Of a stretch of DNA of 64,000 nt, positions 8,547 to 17,116 are shown in pieces. The position numbers were made by a program, and so were the translations under genes. Each line of letters begins with the position of its first letter. Positions within the stretch are counted from its first letter, which is position 1. A model generated the notes under the pieces. The model was not told the origin of the DNA and did no database searches. It saw only the letters and a program-made list of their open reading frames with translations. The stretch is from VRUE01 sp963796705 (GTDB lineage: Bacteria; Actinomycetota; Thermoleophilia; Solirubrobacterales; 70-9). The stretch covers positions 372,001-436,000 of the forward strand of contig CAWCMK010000001.1 of assembly GCA_963796705.1 (NCBI GenBank). The letters run 5' to 3'.

Positions 8547-10181
8547 CTACATCATGCCGCCCATGTCCGGCATACCGCCCGGCATGCCGGCGGCGGCGGG
8601 CTCCTCGGGCGGTTCGGCGATGATCGCCTCGGTGACGAGGATGTTCTTGGCGATCGAGGCGGCGTTCTCGAGCGCCGAGCGCGTCACCTTGGTCGGGTCG
8701 ATGACCCCGGCTTTGATCAGGTCGCCGTACTCACCGCTGGCCGCGTTGAGGCCTTCGCCGGCCTTCAGATCGCGGACCTTGTTGACCACGACCGAGCCCT
8801 CCTCGCCGGAGTTCTCGGCGATCTGGCGGAGCGGCTCCTCGAGCGCCCGGTAGACAATTCGGGCGCCGGTCGCCTCATCGGGGTCGGCGAGCTTCTCGGG
8901 GTCAAGGCCCTCCTGCGCGTTGAGCAGGGCCACTCCACCGCCGGGAACGACGCCCTCCTCGAGCGCCGCGCGCGTCGCCTGCAGGGCATCCTCGACACGG
9001 TGCTTCTTCTCCTTCATCTCGGTCTCGGTGGCGGCGCCGACCTTGACCACGGCCACACCACCGGCCAGCTTGGCGAGCCGCTCCTGGAGCTTCTCGCGGT
9101 CGAAATCGGAATCGGTGTTCTCGATTTCTTTGCTGATCTGGTTGATGCGCCCTTTGATCGCCTCCGCTTCACCGGCACCGTCGATGATCGTCGTCGTGTC
9201 CTTGGAGACGACGACGCGCCGGGCTTTGCCGAGCTGGGAGAGCTGGGTGTTCTCAAGTTTGAGCCCCATCTCCTCGGTGATCACCTCGCCGCCGCTGAGG
9301 ATCGCGATGTCCTCGAGCATCCGCTTGCGGCGGTCGCCGAAACCGGGCGCCTTGACGGCGACGCCGGTGAACGTCCCCCGCAGCTTGTTGACGACGAGCG
9401 TCGCAAGGCACTCGCCCTCGACGTCCTCGGCGACGATCAGCAGTGGCTTGCCGCCCTGCATGACCTGCTCGAGAACCGGCAGGATGTCGCGTACGGAGCC
9501 GATTTTCTGATTGGCGATGAGGATGTAGGGGTCCTCGAGGATCGCCTCCATGCTGTCCTGGTCGGTGACCATGTAGGGGGAGATGTAGCCCTTGTCGAAC
9601 TGCATCCCCTCGGTGAACTCCAGCTCCATGCCGAAGGTCTGGCCCTCCTCGACATTGACAACGCCGTCTTTGCCGACTTTCTCGATCGCGTCGGCGATCA
9701 CGTTGCCGATCTCATCATCAGCAGCGGAGATCGCCGCGACGCGCGCGATCTGCTCCTTGCCTGCAACCTCTTTGGACTGCTTCTCGCGCAGGTTCTCAAC
9801 GACGTCTTGGACGGCCTTCTCGATCCCGCGGCGCAGGGCGAGCGGGTTGGCGCCGGCGGCGACGTTCTTGAGACCCTGACGGACGATGATCTGGGCCAAC
9901 AGGGTCGCCGTTGTCGTCCCGTCGCCGGCGACGTCATTGGTCGCCGTGGCCACCTCGCGGACGAGCTGGGCCCCCTGGTTCTCGAAGACGTCCTCGACCT
10001 CGATCTCGCGGGCGATGGTCACGCCGTCATTGGTGATCGTCGGCGCGCCGAACTTTTTGTCGAGCACGACGTAGCGACCCTTCGGGCCGAGGGTGACCTT
10101 GACCGCGTTGGCGACCGTGTCGACGCCGGCCTGCAGGGCGCCCCGGGCCTCCTCCTTGTACTTCAGCTCCTTATGAGCCAT
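8547..10181 (-). CDS. groL: chaperonin GroEL (Hsp60)
   Basis: 544 residues, full length. It forms the 14-mer folding chamber and hydrolyses ATP. Recognisable blocks include VKVTLGPKGR (about 27-36), the ATP-site DGTTTAT (about 87-93) and the Met/Gly-rich C-terminal tail ending GGMM, typical of a housekeeping GroEL rather than a His-tailed actinobacterial paralogue. AAGGAGGA lies 8-12 nt before the ATG. It is 42 bp behind groES under the CIRCE element. Confidence 0.98.
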   Translation of the reverse strand: MAHKELKYKEEARGALQAGVDTVANAVKVTLGPKGRYVVLDKKFGAPTITNDGVTIAREIEVEDVFENQGAQLVREVATATNDVAGDGTTTATLLAQIIVRQGLKNVAAGANPLALRRGIEKAVQDVVENLREKQSKEVAGKEQIARVAAISAADDEIGNVIADAIEKVGKDGVVNVEEGQTFGMELEFTEGMQFDKGYISPYMVTDQDSMEAILEDPYILIANQKIGSVRDILPVLEQVMQGGKPLLIVAEDVEGECLATLVVNKLRGTFTGVAVKAPGFGDRRKRMLEDIAILSGGEVITEEMGLKLENTQLSQLGKARRVVVSKDTTTIIDGAGEAEAIKGRINQISKEIENTDSDFDREKLQERLAKLAGGVAVVKVGAATETEMKEKKHRVEDALQATRAALEEGVVPGGGVALLNAQEGLDPEKLADPDEATGARIVYRALEEPLRQIAENSGEEGSVVVNKVRDLKAGEGLNAASGEYGDLIKAGVIDPTKVTRSALENAASIAKNILVTEAIIAEPPEEPAAAGMPGGMPDMGGMM

Positions 10182-10223
10182 TTGTTTCAGTCCTCCTTGT
10201 TTCTGTAAGTCGTTGGCGGGCGC

Positions 10224-10511
10224 CTAGCCGAGCTTGGCGAGGACGTCCGACTCCCGCAGCACGAGCAGCTCCTCGTCCTCGACGGTAACCTCGGTGCCGC
10301 CGTACTTGGAGTAGAGAACCTCGTCGCCCTCGCTCACATCGAGCGCCCGGCGGCTGCCGTCCTCGTTGATGGCACCGTCGCCGACTGCGACGACCTTGCC
10401 CTTCTGCGGCTTCTCTTTTGCAGTATCGGGAAGGACGATCCCGCTTGCGGTCGTCTCCTCCTCATCGATCGGCTTGACGATCAGCCGGTCCCCGAGGGGC
10501 TTCAGCTTCAT
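10224..10511 (-). CDS. groS: co-chaperonin GroES (Hsp10)
   Basis: 95 residues from the ATG preceded by GGAGG at 7 nt. The longer frame to 10625 reads through the regulatory region and is rejected. It is the lid of the GroEL chamber. LKPLGDRLIVK at the N terminus, the mobile-loop region near residues 17-32 (EEETTASGIVLPD) and the roof segment are all present. It is the first gene of the groES-groEL operon. Confidence 0.97.
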   Translation of the reverse strand: MKLKPLGDRLIVKPIDEEETTASGIVLPDTAKEKPQKGKVVAVGDGAINEDGSRRALDVSEGDEVLYSKYGGTEVTVEDEELLVLRESDVLAKLG

Positions 10512-10594
10512 CCGTGAACCTCCGTTATCGGTCGGTATTACTGGTTTAAAGGTCGGAAATCGCGCTCTGAAGCCATTTGGGGGCTTCGTGCGCT

Positions 10595-10621
10595 TTGGCA
10601 CTCCAAATGGGAGAGTGCCAA
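10595..10621. promoter_or_regulatory. CIRCE operator (HrcA-binding) upstream of groES
   Basis: A perfect 9-9-9 inverted repeat: TTGGCACTC (10595-10603), a 9-nt spacer, and GAGTGCCAA (10613-10621). The canonical CIRCE is TTAGCACTC-N9-GAGTGCTAA; here both arms carry the same single change. The position, 83 bp before the groES start, implies HrcA repression of groES-groEL. No hrcA gene is in the window. Confidence 0.92.
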
Positions 10622-10650
10622 CCACCGCTAAAGATAGCTGGTCGGCCGCC

Positions 10651-11124
10651 TCAGCCGCTTGCCAGCAGGCGGCAGCCGAGCAATCGCGCGATCCCCTCGC
10701 CGCCGCGCGCCATCACCCAGTCGTGGTTCCACGCGAAGGTCGGGCGGGCGATCGGCGCCAGAAAATTCATCCAGCCCCTGGTGGTCGCCACGTTCCACTC
10801 ATACAGAACAGCCGTGGCGCCGGCCTGCTCATAGATGCGCCAGCGGCCGACACCGCTCAGCTCGCCGACGGCATCGGCCTCGAGCAGGTGAGGCGGTTCG
10901 ACCCGGGTCGTCGTCACCTCGAACTGGACCCGGTAGGGAAGCAGGCTCTTCCAGACGAGCCGCGAGACGGTGCCGACGCCGTCCTCCCGACCCGGACTGA
11001 GCTCCCGCGCCTCCTCGACACCACGCCACCAGCTGGGCCAGCTTGACTGATCGTAGATCGCCTCCCAGACCGGCTCACGGGGACTCTGCAGGAGCCAGGT
11101 CGTGAGGAATCTGTAATCGGCCAC
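10651..11124 (-). CDS. SRPBCC (START-like / polyketide cyclase-type) protein
   Basis: 157 residues. The opening pattern, an aromatic strand followed by PREPVWEAIYDQSSWPSWW, and the later EWNVATTRGWMN are typical of the helix-grip SRPBCC fold that binds hydrophobic ligands. No catalytic residues are conserved enough to assign a reaction. It lies one base after the stop of the upstream ASCH-domain gene, so they form one unit. Confidence 0.75.
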   Translation of the reverse strand: MADYRFLTTWLLQSPREPVWEAIYDQSSWPSWWRGVEEARELSPGREDGVGTVSRLVWKSLLPYRVQFEVTTTRVEPPHLLEADAVGELSGVGRWRIYEQAGATAVLYEWNVATTRGWMNFLAPIARPTFAWNHDWVMARGGEGIARLLGCRLLASG

Positions 11125-11125
11125 G

Positions 11126-11530
11126 TCAGTTGTGACTTGGCGTCTCGCCGTTGCCGAGATGGGTTTCCGGCGGCTCGACGATCTGCGAGAAGCGGATCAC
11201 CGTGACGACATCCTCGGGCGAGATCGGGCGGCTGTATATCTGCGCGAGGAAATTGATCTCCTCCTCGACGCGACGGAACTCGGGATTGTCATGCTCGATG
11301 TCGCGCCGGGTCAATTCCGAGACCCGCTTCACCTCGACCTCATCGATCACGGCGGAGAAGATCTTCTGGCGGGGGCTGTGGCGAAAGCCGACCGTGATCC
11401 AGACCACCTGACCGCGCTCGTACTTGTTGCTCTTGTCACCCAGCCTGATCGTCGCCGACTTGCGGCCACGCCTGAGCTGGTCGACAAACACCGCCGAGTA
11501 GAAGTTCAGTACGTAGGTGCCGCCCCGCAT
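11126..11530 (-). CDS. ASCH-domain protein
   Basis: 134 residues. The pattern GRKSATIRLGDKSNKYERGQVVWITVG matches the ASCH fold (PUA-like), in which a conserved K-x2-T-x-R strand is followed by a small beta-barrel; such proteins are thought to bind RNA or modified nucleotides. The C-terminal part is charged with no further motif. It is separated by 268 bp from the Crp-type gene upstream. Confidence 0.65.
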   Translation of the reverse strand: MRGGTYVLNFYSAVFVDQLRRGRKSATIRLGDKSNKYERGQVVWITVGFRHSPRQKIFSAVIDEVEVKRVSELTRRDIEHDNPEFRRVEEEINFLAQIYSRPISPEDVVTVIRFSQIVEPPETHLGNGETPSHN

Positions 11531-11668
11531 GGGCAGCGAGCGTACCCGACCGGGCGCCGGGGCGTGAACCCAGGAGTCGACCGAGGTTTGGAGTCCTCAG
11601 GAGGGCGCCCTGCGACCGGACGAAGAGCCTACCCCGGTCTGTGCCTGCGCCCCTCGGGCGCTCAGACG

Positions 11669-11684
11669 GCGGGTCTCCCCGCCC
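11669..11684. other. hairpin in the gap between the Crp-type gene and the ASCH gene
   Basis: GGCGGG (11669-11674) pairs with CCCGCC (11679-11684) around a TCTC loop, about 115 bp downstream of the Crp-family stop codon. It may end that transcript; there is no T run. The rest of the 11531-11798 gap shows no coding signal I trust. Confidence 0.3.
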
Positions 11685-11798
11685 GTGCATGCCGCCCCGT
11701 CCCTCCAGGGGAGACCAGAGCGCCGCGGCAAATCCGACCGCCGGCCCGGGTGCGACAAGAGCGCCGCCGGCCAGCGTCTGGGTGGACTCTGGAGCGCC

Positions 11799-12503
11799 TC
11801 AGTAGATGTAGTTGCGCAGCCGGGCCGCGTCTAGGACGGTGACCCGGCCACGCCCGGGCTGCACGATGCCGGCCCGCTCGAGGTCGGCCAGGAAGCGACT
11901 GACGCTCTCCCGTGAGGTCCCGGCCAGTTGGGCGAGGTCGGCCTGGTTCATGCGGATCGTCACCTCACCGCCATCGGCCTCACCGGCCGGTGTCTCGTCG
12001 GCAACGAGCTGAGAGAGGACCCCGGCCACGCGACTTGGAACCGTCTGGAATGACTGGCGGGAGATCCGCTCATTGGCGGTGCGCAGGCGGCGGACCAGCG
12101 CCGCGACGAGCTTCACGGTGATCTCGGGATGGCGAGCCAGCAGGGACCGCACCTCGCTCGCAGGCAACGCCAGGAGCTCGCCGTCAGCCAGCGCTTCGAC
12201 GCTGGCCGAGCGGACCTCGCCGTCGAGCATCGCAAGCTCGCCGAAGATATCTCCCGGCCCCAGTGTCGCGAGCGTTATCGCGCGGCCGTCAGAGTGCTCG
12301 CGGGTGACGCGGAATCTGCCCGAGCGAACGATGTAGCAGGCGTCGGAATGGTCGCCCTCATGGAAGACCCGGGTCAGGGCCGGGTAGGCGCGAGGTACGG
12401 CGACGCGGGAGAAGCGCTCCAGCTCCTCCCCCTCGAGGTCAGAGAAGAGGGGGACGCTGCGCAGCAGCTCAACCGGACCCTGCGTCTCCCCGCTGTCCAC
12501 CAT
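11799..12503 (-). CDS. Crp/Fnr-family transcriptional regulator
   Basis: 234 residues. An N-terminal cyclic-nucleotide-binding jelly roll covers about 15-130. Its phosphate-binding cassette FGELAMLDGEVRSASV keeps the Glu89, Arg98 and Ser99 that contact cNMP in CRP, so ligand binding is plausible. The C-terminal winged helix-turn-helix (about 170-225, QADLAQLAGTSRESVSRFL) gives DNA binding. There are no N-terminal Cys as in FNR, so it is not an Fe-S oxygen sensor. It lies 24 bp downstream of lhr on the same strand. Confidence 0.9.
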   Translation of the reverse strand: MVDSGETQGPVELLRSVPLFSDLEGEELERFSRVAVPRAYPALTRVFHEGDHSDACYIVRSGRFRVTREHSDGRAITLATLGPGDIFGELAMLDGEVRSASVEALADGELLALPASEVRSLLARHPEITVKLVAALVRRLRTANERISRQSFQTVPSRVAGVLSQLVADETPAGEADGGEVTIRMNQADLAQLAGTSRESVSRFLADLERAGIVQPGRGRVTVLDAARLRNYIY

Positions 12504-12527
12504 GACCCGATTATGTCCCCTGAGCGC

Positions 12528-15500
12528 TCAGCGCGCCGCCGCGGTGAGCTTGCGCGGGCCGCGGCTGAAGCCGGCCTCAAGCAGAGCCTCTTCGTGACCG
12601 GACCCGAGCACCGGCTCCCCATCGAGCTTCTCGACGGCGAGCTTCGGCAGGCGGCCGGCGAGGACCTCCTCGGCGAGGGCGCGCATCGCCTCGGCGAGGT
12701 TCTCGCCCTCGAGCTCGGCGAGGCGCAGGATCCCCCGCCCCCCGCGCTCGACGTAGAGGACGGGTTCCCCACCATGCATCAGGACATGGGCCCCGGGTGT
12801 GCGGGCCGGGCGCCGGCCCCCCTCCCGCTTGGGCCAGGGCAGCGAGGCCCCGAAGGGATTTGCGGGGTCGCTGGCGGCCAGCAGCAGGTAGGAGTCGGCG
12901 TTCTCGGGCAGCGAGCGCAGCCTCTCGACCGCGCCTGGCAGGGCGAATTGAGCGCCGCCGAGACCCTCGACGAAGTAGCCGCGACGCGCCGTCCCGAGCA
13001 GCTCCAAATTGCCCAGCTCGCCGTAGAGGGTCGAGAAGCCGCCGGGCACGCCCTCGGCGAGAACCGTCTCGCGGGTGACGATCCCGTAGCGCTCGAGCAT
13101 CAGCTCGGCCTGGGCCCGCAGCCGCGGCCCCGCCGGCGGCGCCCCCTCGAAGAGTGGCGCGGTCAACGACCAGCGGCCCTGGACCGCGGCGCCGCCACCC
13201 TCCCGGCGGCGGGAGAAGCGGCGCCCCCCACCCTCGGTCCTCGGCACCGAACGCAGCCGCGGGGCGCGCAACGGCGCGAAGGCGTCGTTGGTCACCTCGC
13301 CCGACCAGGCCAGGTCCCAGAGGCCGTTGTGGAGCTCCTCGACCGGCAGCTCCAAATTTGCCAACAGGTCGAGCCAGAAGGCGGGGCCTGCGGCCAATCG
13401 CTCGCGGATCGCGTCGTGGGTCTCCCCCTCGAGGAGCTCAAGCCGAATGTTCGCTGGCGGGGGTCCGGCAAGGCGCACGTCCTCACGGAAATAGAGGGCG
13501 ACCCGCCCGTCATTGCGGCCGCGGGCGCCGGCGCCGATCCAGACCACCTCGCCGCTCGTGCAGAGCTCGTCGACCCAGGTCGGCGAGTAGGCCCCGAGGC
13601 GACGCGGCAGGACGTCCTGCTCCCAGACCTTCGGTGTCAGCGCCACCCCCTGCAGGGGCACCAGCGCCTCGCGCAGGCGATCGGGGCCGGCGCCGGCGCC
13701 GCGGTGGGCGTCGACGTTCTGCCAGCTGGGCAGGAAACGGCTGAAGCGATCCCGCGCCGCGGGCTCCACCTCACGCCGCAGATGGGCAAGGCTGGCCCGG
13801 CGGATACGACGCAGGACCTCGGTGTCACACCACTCGCGCTCGACACCGCCCGGCAGCAGCTCGCCGCGCACGATCGCGCCCGAGCGCTCCAGCTCGCGCA
13901 GCGCCGGGGAGGGGTCGGTGCCGAAGCGAGTCGCCGGCTGGACGGTGAGAAACGGCCCGTGCGTACGGGCGTAGCGGCGCAGGAGGGCGACGAGCGGCTC
14001 GGGGTGGGCCTCGAGAAAACTCTCGGGCAGCCCGGGTGGGGGCGGCACACCGAGCGCGTCGCGGTAAAGGCCGGCGTCCTCGGCGGCGATGTAGCGCTCC
14101 TCGCCGCCGATCCGCACCAGCGCCGCGCGCCGCTCGGCGAGGAGCTTCTCCAGCATTGAGGCGGCCGAGTAGCCCTCGGCGACCCGATCGGCACACTCCT
14201 CGGCGCTCAGGTCACCGAGGTTTCGCAGCGCCTGCTGCAGGGCATCACGGTCGGCGGCCAGGCCGGCCTCGGTGCGGTGCTGGAGCTGCGCCTCGACCTC
14301 CTGCAGGGCCTCCAAATCGATCAGCTCGCGCAGCTCCTCCTGGCCCAGCAGCTCGCGCAGTAGGTCGCGATCGAGAGCCAGCGCGGCGGCGCGCCGCTCG
14401 GCGTTGGGCGTGTCCCCCTCATACATATAGGTGGCGACGTAGTCAAAGAGCAGCGAGCTGGCGAAGGGCGAAGCGCTCGGGGTCTCGACCTCGACCAGGC
14501 TCATCCTGCGAGAGTGCAGGTCGCGCAGCAGCTCGGTCAGCGAGGGCAAATCGAGGACGTCGCGCAGGCACTCGCGGTAGGTCTCAAGCACGACCGGGAA
14601 GCGTGGATGCTCGCGGGCAACCTCGAGCAGGCTCTGCGCCTTCAGCCGCTGCTGCCAGAGGGGCGTGCGCTTGCCCGGATAGGCGCGCGGGATCAGCAGT
14701 GAGCGGGCGGCGTTCTCGCGGAAACGGGCTCCGAACAGAGCCGAGCCCGATAGCTCGGCGACGACCAGATCCTCGAGCTCCTCGGGCTCGACCAAAACGA
14801 GCTCGGCCGGGGGCGGCTCGTCGGCGTCGGGCAGGTGGATGACGATCCCGTCATCAGACCAGATCGCATCCGCCTCGAGATCGCGCTCGGCCCTGATCTT
14901 CGCCGAGAGTGCCAGTCCCCAGGCAGCGTGGACGCGGCCGCCGTAGGGAGAGAGCACGCAGAGCCGCCAGTCGCCGATCTCGTCGCGGAAGCGCTCGACG
15001 ACGATCGTCTCATCGGAGGGCACGACCCGGGTCGCGGCCTGTTGCTCGCGCAGGTAGGCGACGAGGTTCTCGGCGGCGCGCCGATCCAGATCGCATTCCT
15101 CGGCCAACTCGGCCGCCTCTTTGGCGACAGCCTCGCGGGCGAAGGCTCCGATCGCCCGGCCGAGCTCCGCCGGGCGCCCGATCCCGTCGCCCTTCCAGAA
15201 GGGCACCGCCCCGGGCGCCCCGGGGGCCGGGGTGACGATCACGCGGTCGCGGGTGATGTCCTCGATCCGCCAGGTCGTCGCGCCAAGCAGAAACGTCTGG
15301 CCCGGGCGCGCCTCATAGACCATCTCCTCGTCCAGCTCCCCGACCCGGCGCCCGTCGGGCAGATGGACGCCGTAGAGGCCACGATCGGGGATCGTGCCGG
15401 CGTTGGTGACGACGAGCTGGCGCGCCCCCTTGCGCCCGTGGATCGTGCCGGCGCTGCGATCCCAGACGATGCGCGGGCGCAGCTCGGCGAAGCGGTCGGA

Positions 15501-17075
15501 CGGGTAGCGGCCGTCGAGCATGTCGAGGACGTTCTCCAACTGCTCGCGGGAGAGCTCGGAAAACGGCTCGCTCGAGCGCACCAGCCGCTCGACGTCCTCG
15601 ACCCGCCACTCCTCCAGAGCCGCCATCGAGACAAGGTGCTGGGCGAGCACGTCGAGCGGGTTCTGGGGGATGACCGTCTCCTCGATCTGCCCGGCACGCA
15701 TTCGCTTTGCGACCACCGCACACTCGAGCAAATCGGCGCGGAACTTGGGGAAGATGCGACCGCGCGAGACTTCCCCGAGCGAGTGGCCGGCCCGCCCGAC
15801 GCGCTGCAGGCCACGGCTCACTGACTTCGGCGACTCGACTTGGATCACGAGGTCAACTGCGCCCATATCGATCCCGAGCTCCAGGGAGGAGGTGGCGACC
15901 AGACATGGCAGACGCCCCGACTTGAGCAACTCCTCGACGGCGGCTCGCTCCTCGTGCGAAAGCGAACCGTGATGGGCCCTGGCGATCTCGATCGGGCCTC
16001 CGGCCTCCGCCGGGTGCGGTTCTGGCTCCGAGGTGGTGCCGGGAGTTGCGGGTCCGCCGCCCCCGTGCTCGCTGGCCGGGAGCTCGCGCTCGCCTTCGCC
16101 GTTCGCGAGCTCGTTCAGTCGCTTTGCGAGGCGCTCTGCCGCCCTGCGGGCGTTGACGAAGATGATCGTCGAGTTGTGTTCCTGCACCAGCTCCAGCAGC
16201 TTCGGGTAGATCGCCGGCCAGATCGAGCGGACGTGGGCCAGCGGCTCTCCCTCGATGGGAACGCCCTCGGAGTTCGGGAAGCTGGGGGCGCCGGGTTCGG
16301 CCATGTCCTCGACCGGTACGACGATCTGCAGGTCGAGCGCCTTCGCGACCCCGGCGTCGACAATCTCACACTCCCGATTCGGTCCGACCAGGAACCGAGC
16401 TATGCGCTCCAGCGGGCGCTGGGTCGCCGAGAGGCCGATTCGCTGGATCTCCCCCGAGCCGTTCCCCGAGGCCCGCGCCAGGCGGTCCAAGCGCTCCAGG
16501 CTCAGCGCCAGGTGCGATCCTCGCTTTGACTGGGCGACCGCGTGGATCTCATCGACGATCACCGCCTCGGTCGTGGCGAGGATCTCGCGGACCGATGAGG
16601 AGAGCATCAGGTAGAGCGACTCGGGGGTCGTGATGAGGATCTCGGGCGGGTCCCTTTTCATCGCCCGCCTCTCGGCCTGACTCGTATCCCCCGTCCGCAG
16701 ACCGACCGAGATCTCAGCGCCAATACCCGCCAGCGGCGCCCGCAGATTGCGCTCGATGTCATAGGAGAGCGCCTTCAGGGGAGAGACGTAGACGAGCCGC
16801 ACCCCAGGCCGATCGACCGCTGCCGACTGCGCTTCGGGCCCCTCGGCCGAGCTGGCGCGAGAGAGGCGATCGATCCCCCAGAGGAAGCTGGCGAGGGTCT
16901 TGCCGGAGCCGGTCGGCGCGCAGATCAACGCGTGGGCGCCGCCGGAGATCGCCGCCCAACCACCCGCCTGAGCGGGCGTGGGGTGCTCGAAGGAGGCTTC
17001 AAACCAGCGTCTGACGGGCGCGCTGAAGGGCGCCAGCGGGTCGGATTCGGGGGTAGATTTCGGACCGGTGCTCAA
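12528..17075 (-). CDS. lhr: large ATP-dependent helicase Lhr
   Basis: 1515 residues from the TTG at 17075, preceded by a GGTGGG run; in-frame extension to 17213 crosses into the upstream gene's end. Order: RecA1 with Walker A APTGSGKT (about 53-60) and the DExH box DEIH; RecA2 with LELGIDMGAVD and QRVGRAGH; winged helix and Lhr core; then a 600-residue C-terminal half, as in bacterial Lhr (about 1500-1540 aa). Lhr is a 3'-5' ssDNA translocase linked to DNA repair. The long antisense frames across it are shadows. Confidence 0.95.
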   Translation of the reverse strand: MSTGPKSTPESDPLAPFSAPVRRWFEASFEHPTPAQAGGWAAISGGAHALICAPTGSGKTLASFLWGIDRLSRASSAEGPEAQSAAVDRPGVRLVYVSPLKALSYDIERNLRAPLAGIGAEISVGLRTGDTSQAERRAMKRDPPEILITTPESLYLMLSSSVREILATTEAVIVDEIHAVAQSKRGSHLALSLERLDRLARASGNGSGEIQRIGLSATQRPLERIARFLVGPNRECEIVDAGVAKALDLQIVVPVEDMAEPGAPSFPNSEGVPIEGEPLAHVRSIWPAIYPKLLELVQEHNSTIIFVNARRAAERLAKRLNELANGEGERELPASEHGGGGPATPGTTSEPEPHPAEAGGPIEIARAHHGSLSHEERAAVEELLKSGRLPCLVATSSLELGIDMGAVDLVIQVESPKSVSRGLQRVGRAGHSLGEVSRGRIFPKFRADLLECAVVAKRMRAGQIEETVIPQNPLDVLAQHLVSMAALEEWRVEDVERLVRSSEPFSELSREQLENVLDMLDGRYPSDRFAELRPRIVWDRSAGTIHGRKGARQLVVTNAGTIPDRGLYGVHLPDGRRVGELDEEMVYEARPGQTFLLGATTWRIEDITRDRVIVTPAPGAPGAVPFWKGDGIGRPAELGRAIGAFAREAVAKEAAELAEECDLDRRAAENLVAYLREQQAATRVVPSDETIVVERFRDEIGDWRLCVLSPYGGRVHAAWGLALSAKIRAERDLEADAIWSDDGIVIHLPDADEPPPAELVLVEPEELEDLVVAELSGSALFGARFRENAARSLLIPRAYPGKRTPLWQQRLKAQSLLEVAREHPRFPVVLETYRECLRDVLDLPSLTELLRDLHSRRMSLVEVETPSASPFASSLLFDYVATYMYEGDTPNAERRAAALALDRDLLRELLGQEELRELIDLEALQEVEAQLQHRTEAGLAADRDALQQALRNLGDLSAEECADRVAEGYSAASMLEKLLAERRAALVRIGGEERYIAAEDAGLYRDALGVPPPPGLPESFLEAHPEPLVALLRRYARTHGPFLTVQPATRFGTDPSPALRELERSGAIVRGELLPGGVEREWCDTEVLRRIRRASLAHLRREVEPAARDRFSRFLPSWQNVDAHRGAGAGPDRLREALVPLQGVALTPKVWEQDVLPRRLGAYSPTWVDELCTSGEVVWIGAGARGRNDGRVALYFREDVRLAGPPPANIRLELLEGETHDAIRERLAAGPAFWLDLLANLELPVEELHNGLWDLAWSGEVTNDAFAPLRAPRLRSVPRTEGGGRRFSRRREGGGAAVQGRWSLTAPLFEGAPPAGPRLRAQAELMLERYGIVTRETVLAEGVPGGFSTLYGELGNLELLGTARRGYFVEGLGGAQFALPGAVERLRSLPENADSYLLLAASDPANPFGASLPWPKREGGRRPARTPGAHVLMHGGEPVLYVERGGRGILRLAELEGENLAEAMRALAEEVLAGRLPKLAVEKLDGEPVLGSGHEEALLEAGFSRGPRKLTAAAR

Positions 17076-17116
17076 CCCACCGATCTTACGCTCCGGGCGC
17101 GGCGGCTCCCTCGCGT

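Noticed and set aside
11550..11639. tRNA-like sequence on the minus strand (ACCGGG/CCCGGT ends, CTCCAAA loop, GGTTCACGC T-arm-like)
   Set aside because: The anticodon loop would have 8 nt, the D-arm does not form, and the T-loop lacks the conserved pattern.
12129..14159. 676-codon open frame antisense to lhr
   Set aside because: Repetitive Arg/Glu/Leu/Gln composition typical of the reverse frame of GC-rich genes, no motif, and the lhr frame has full helicase motifs.
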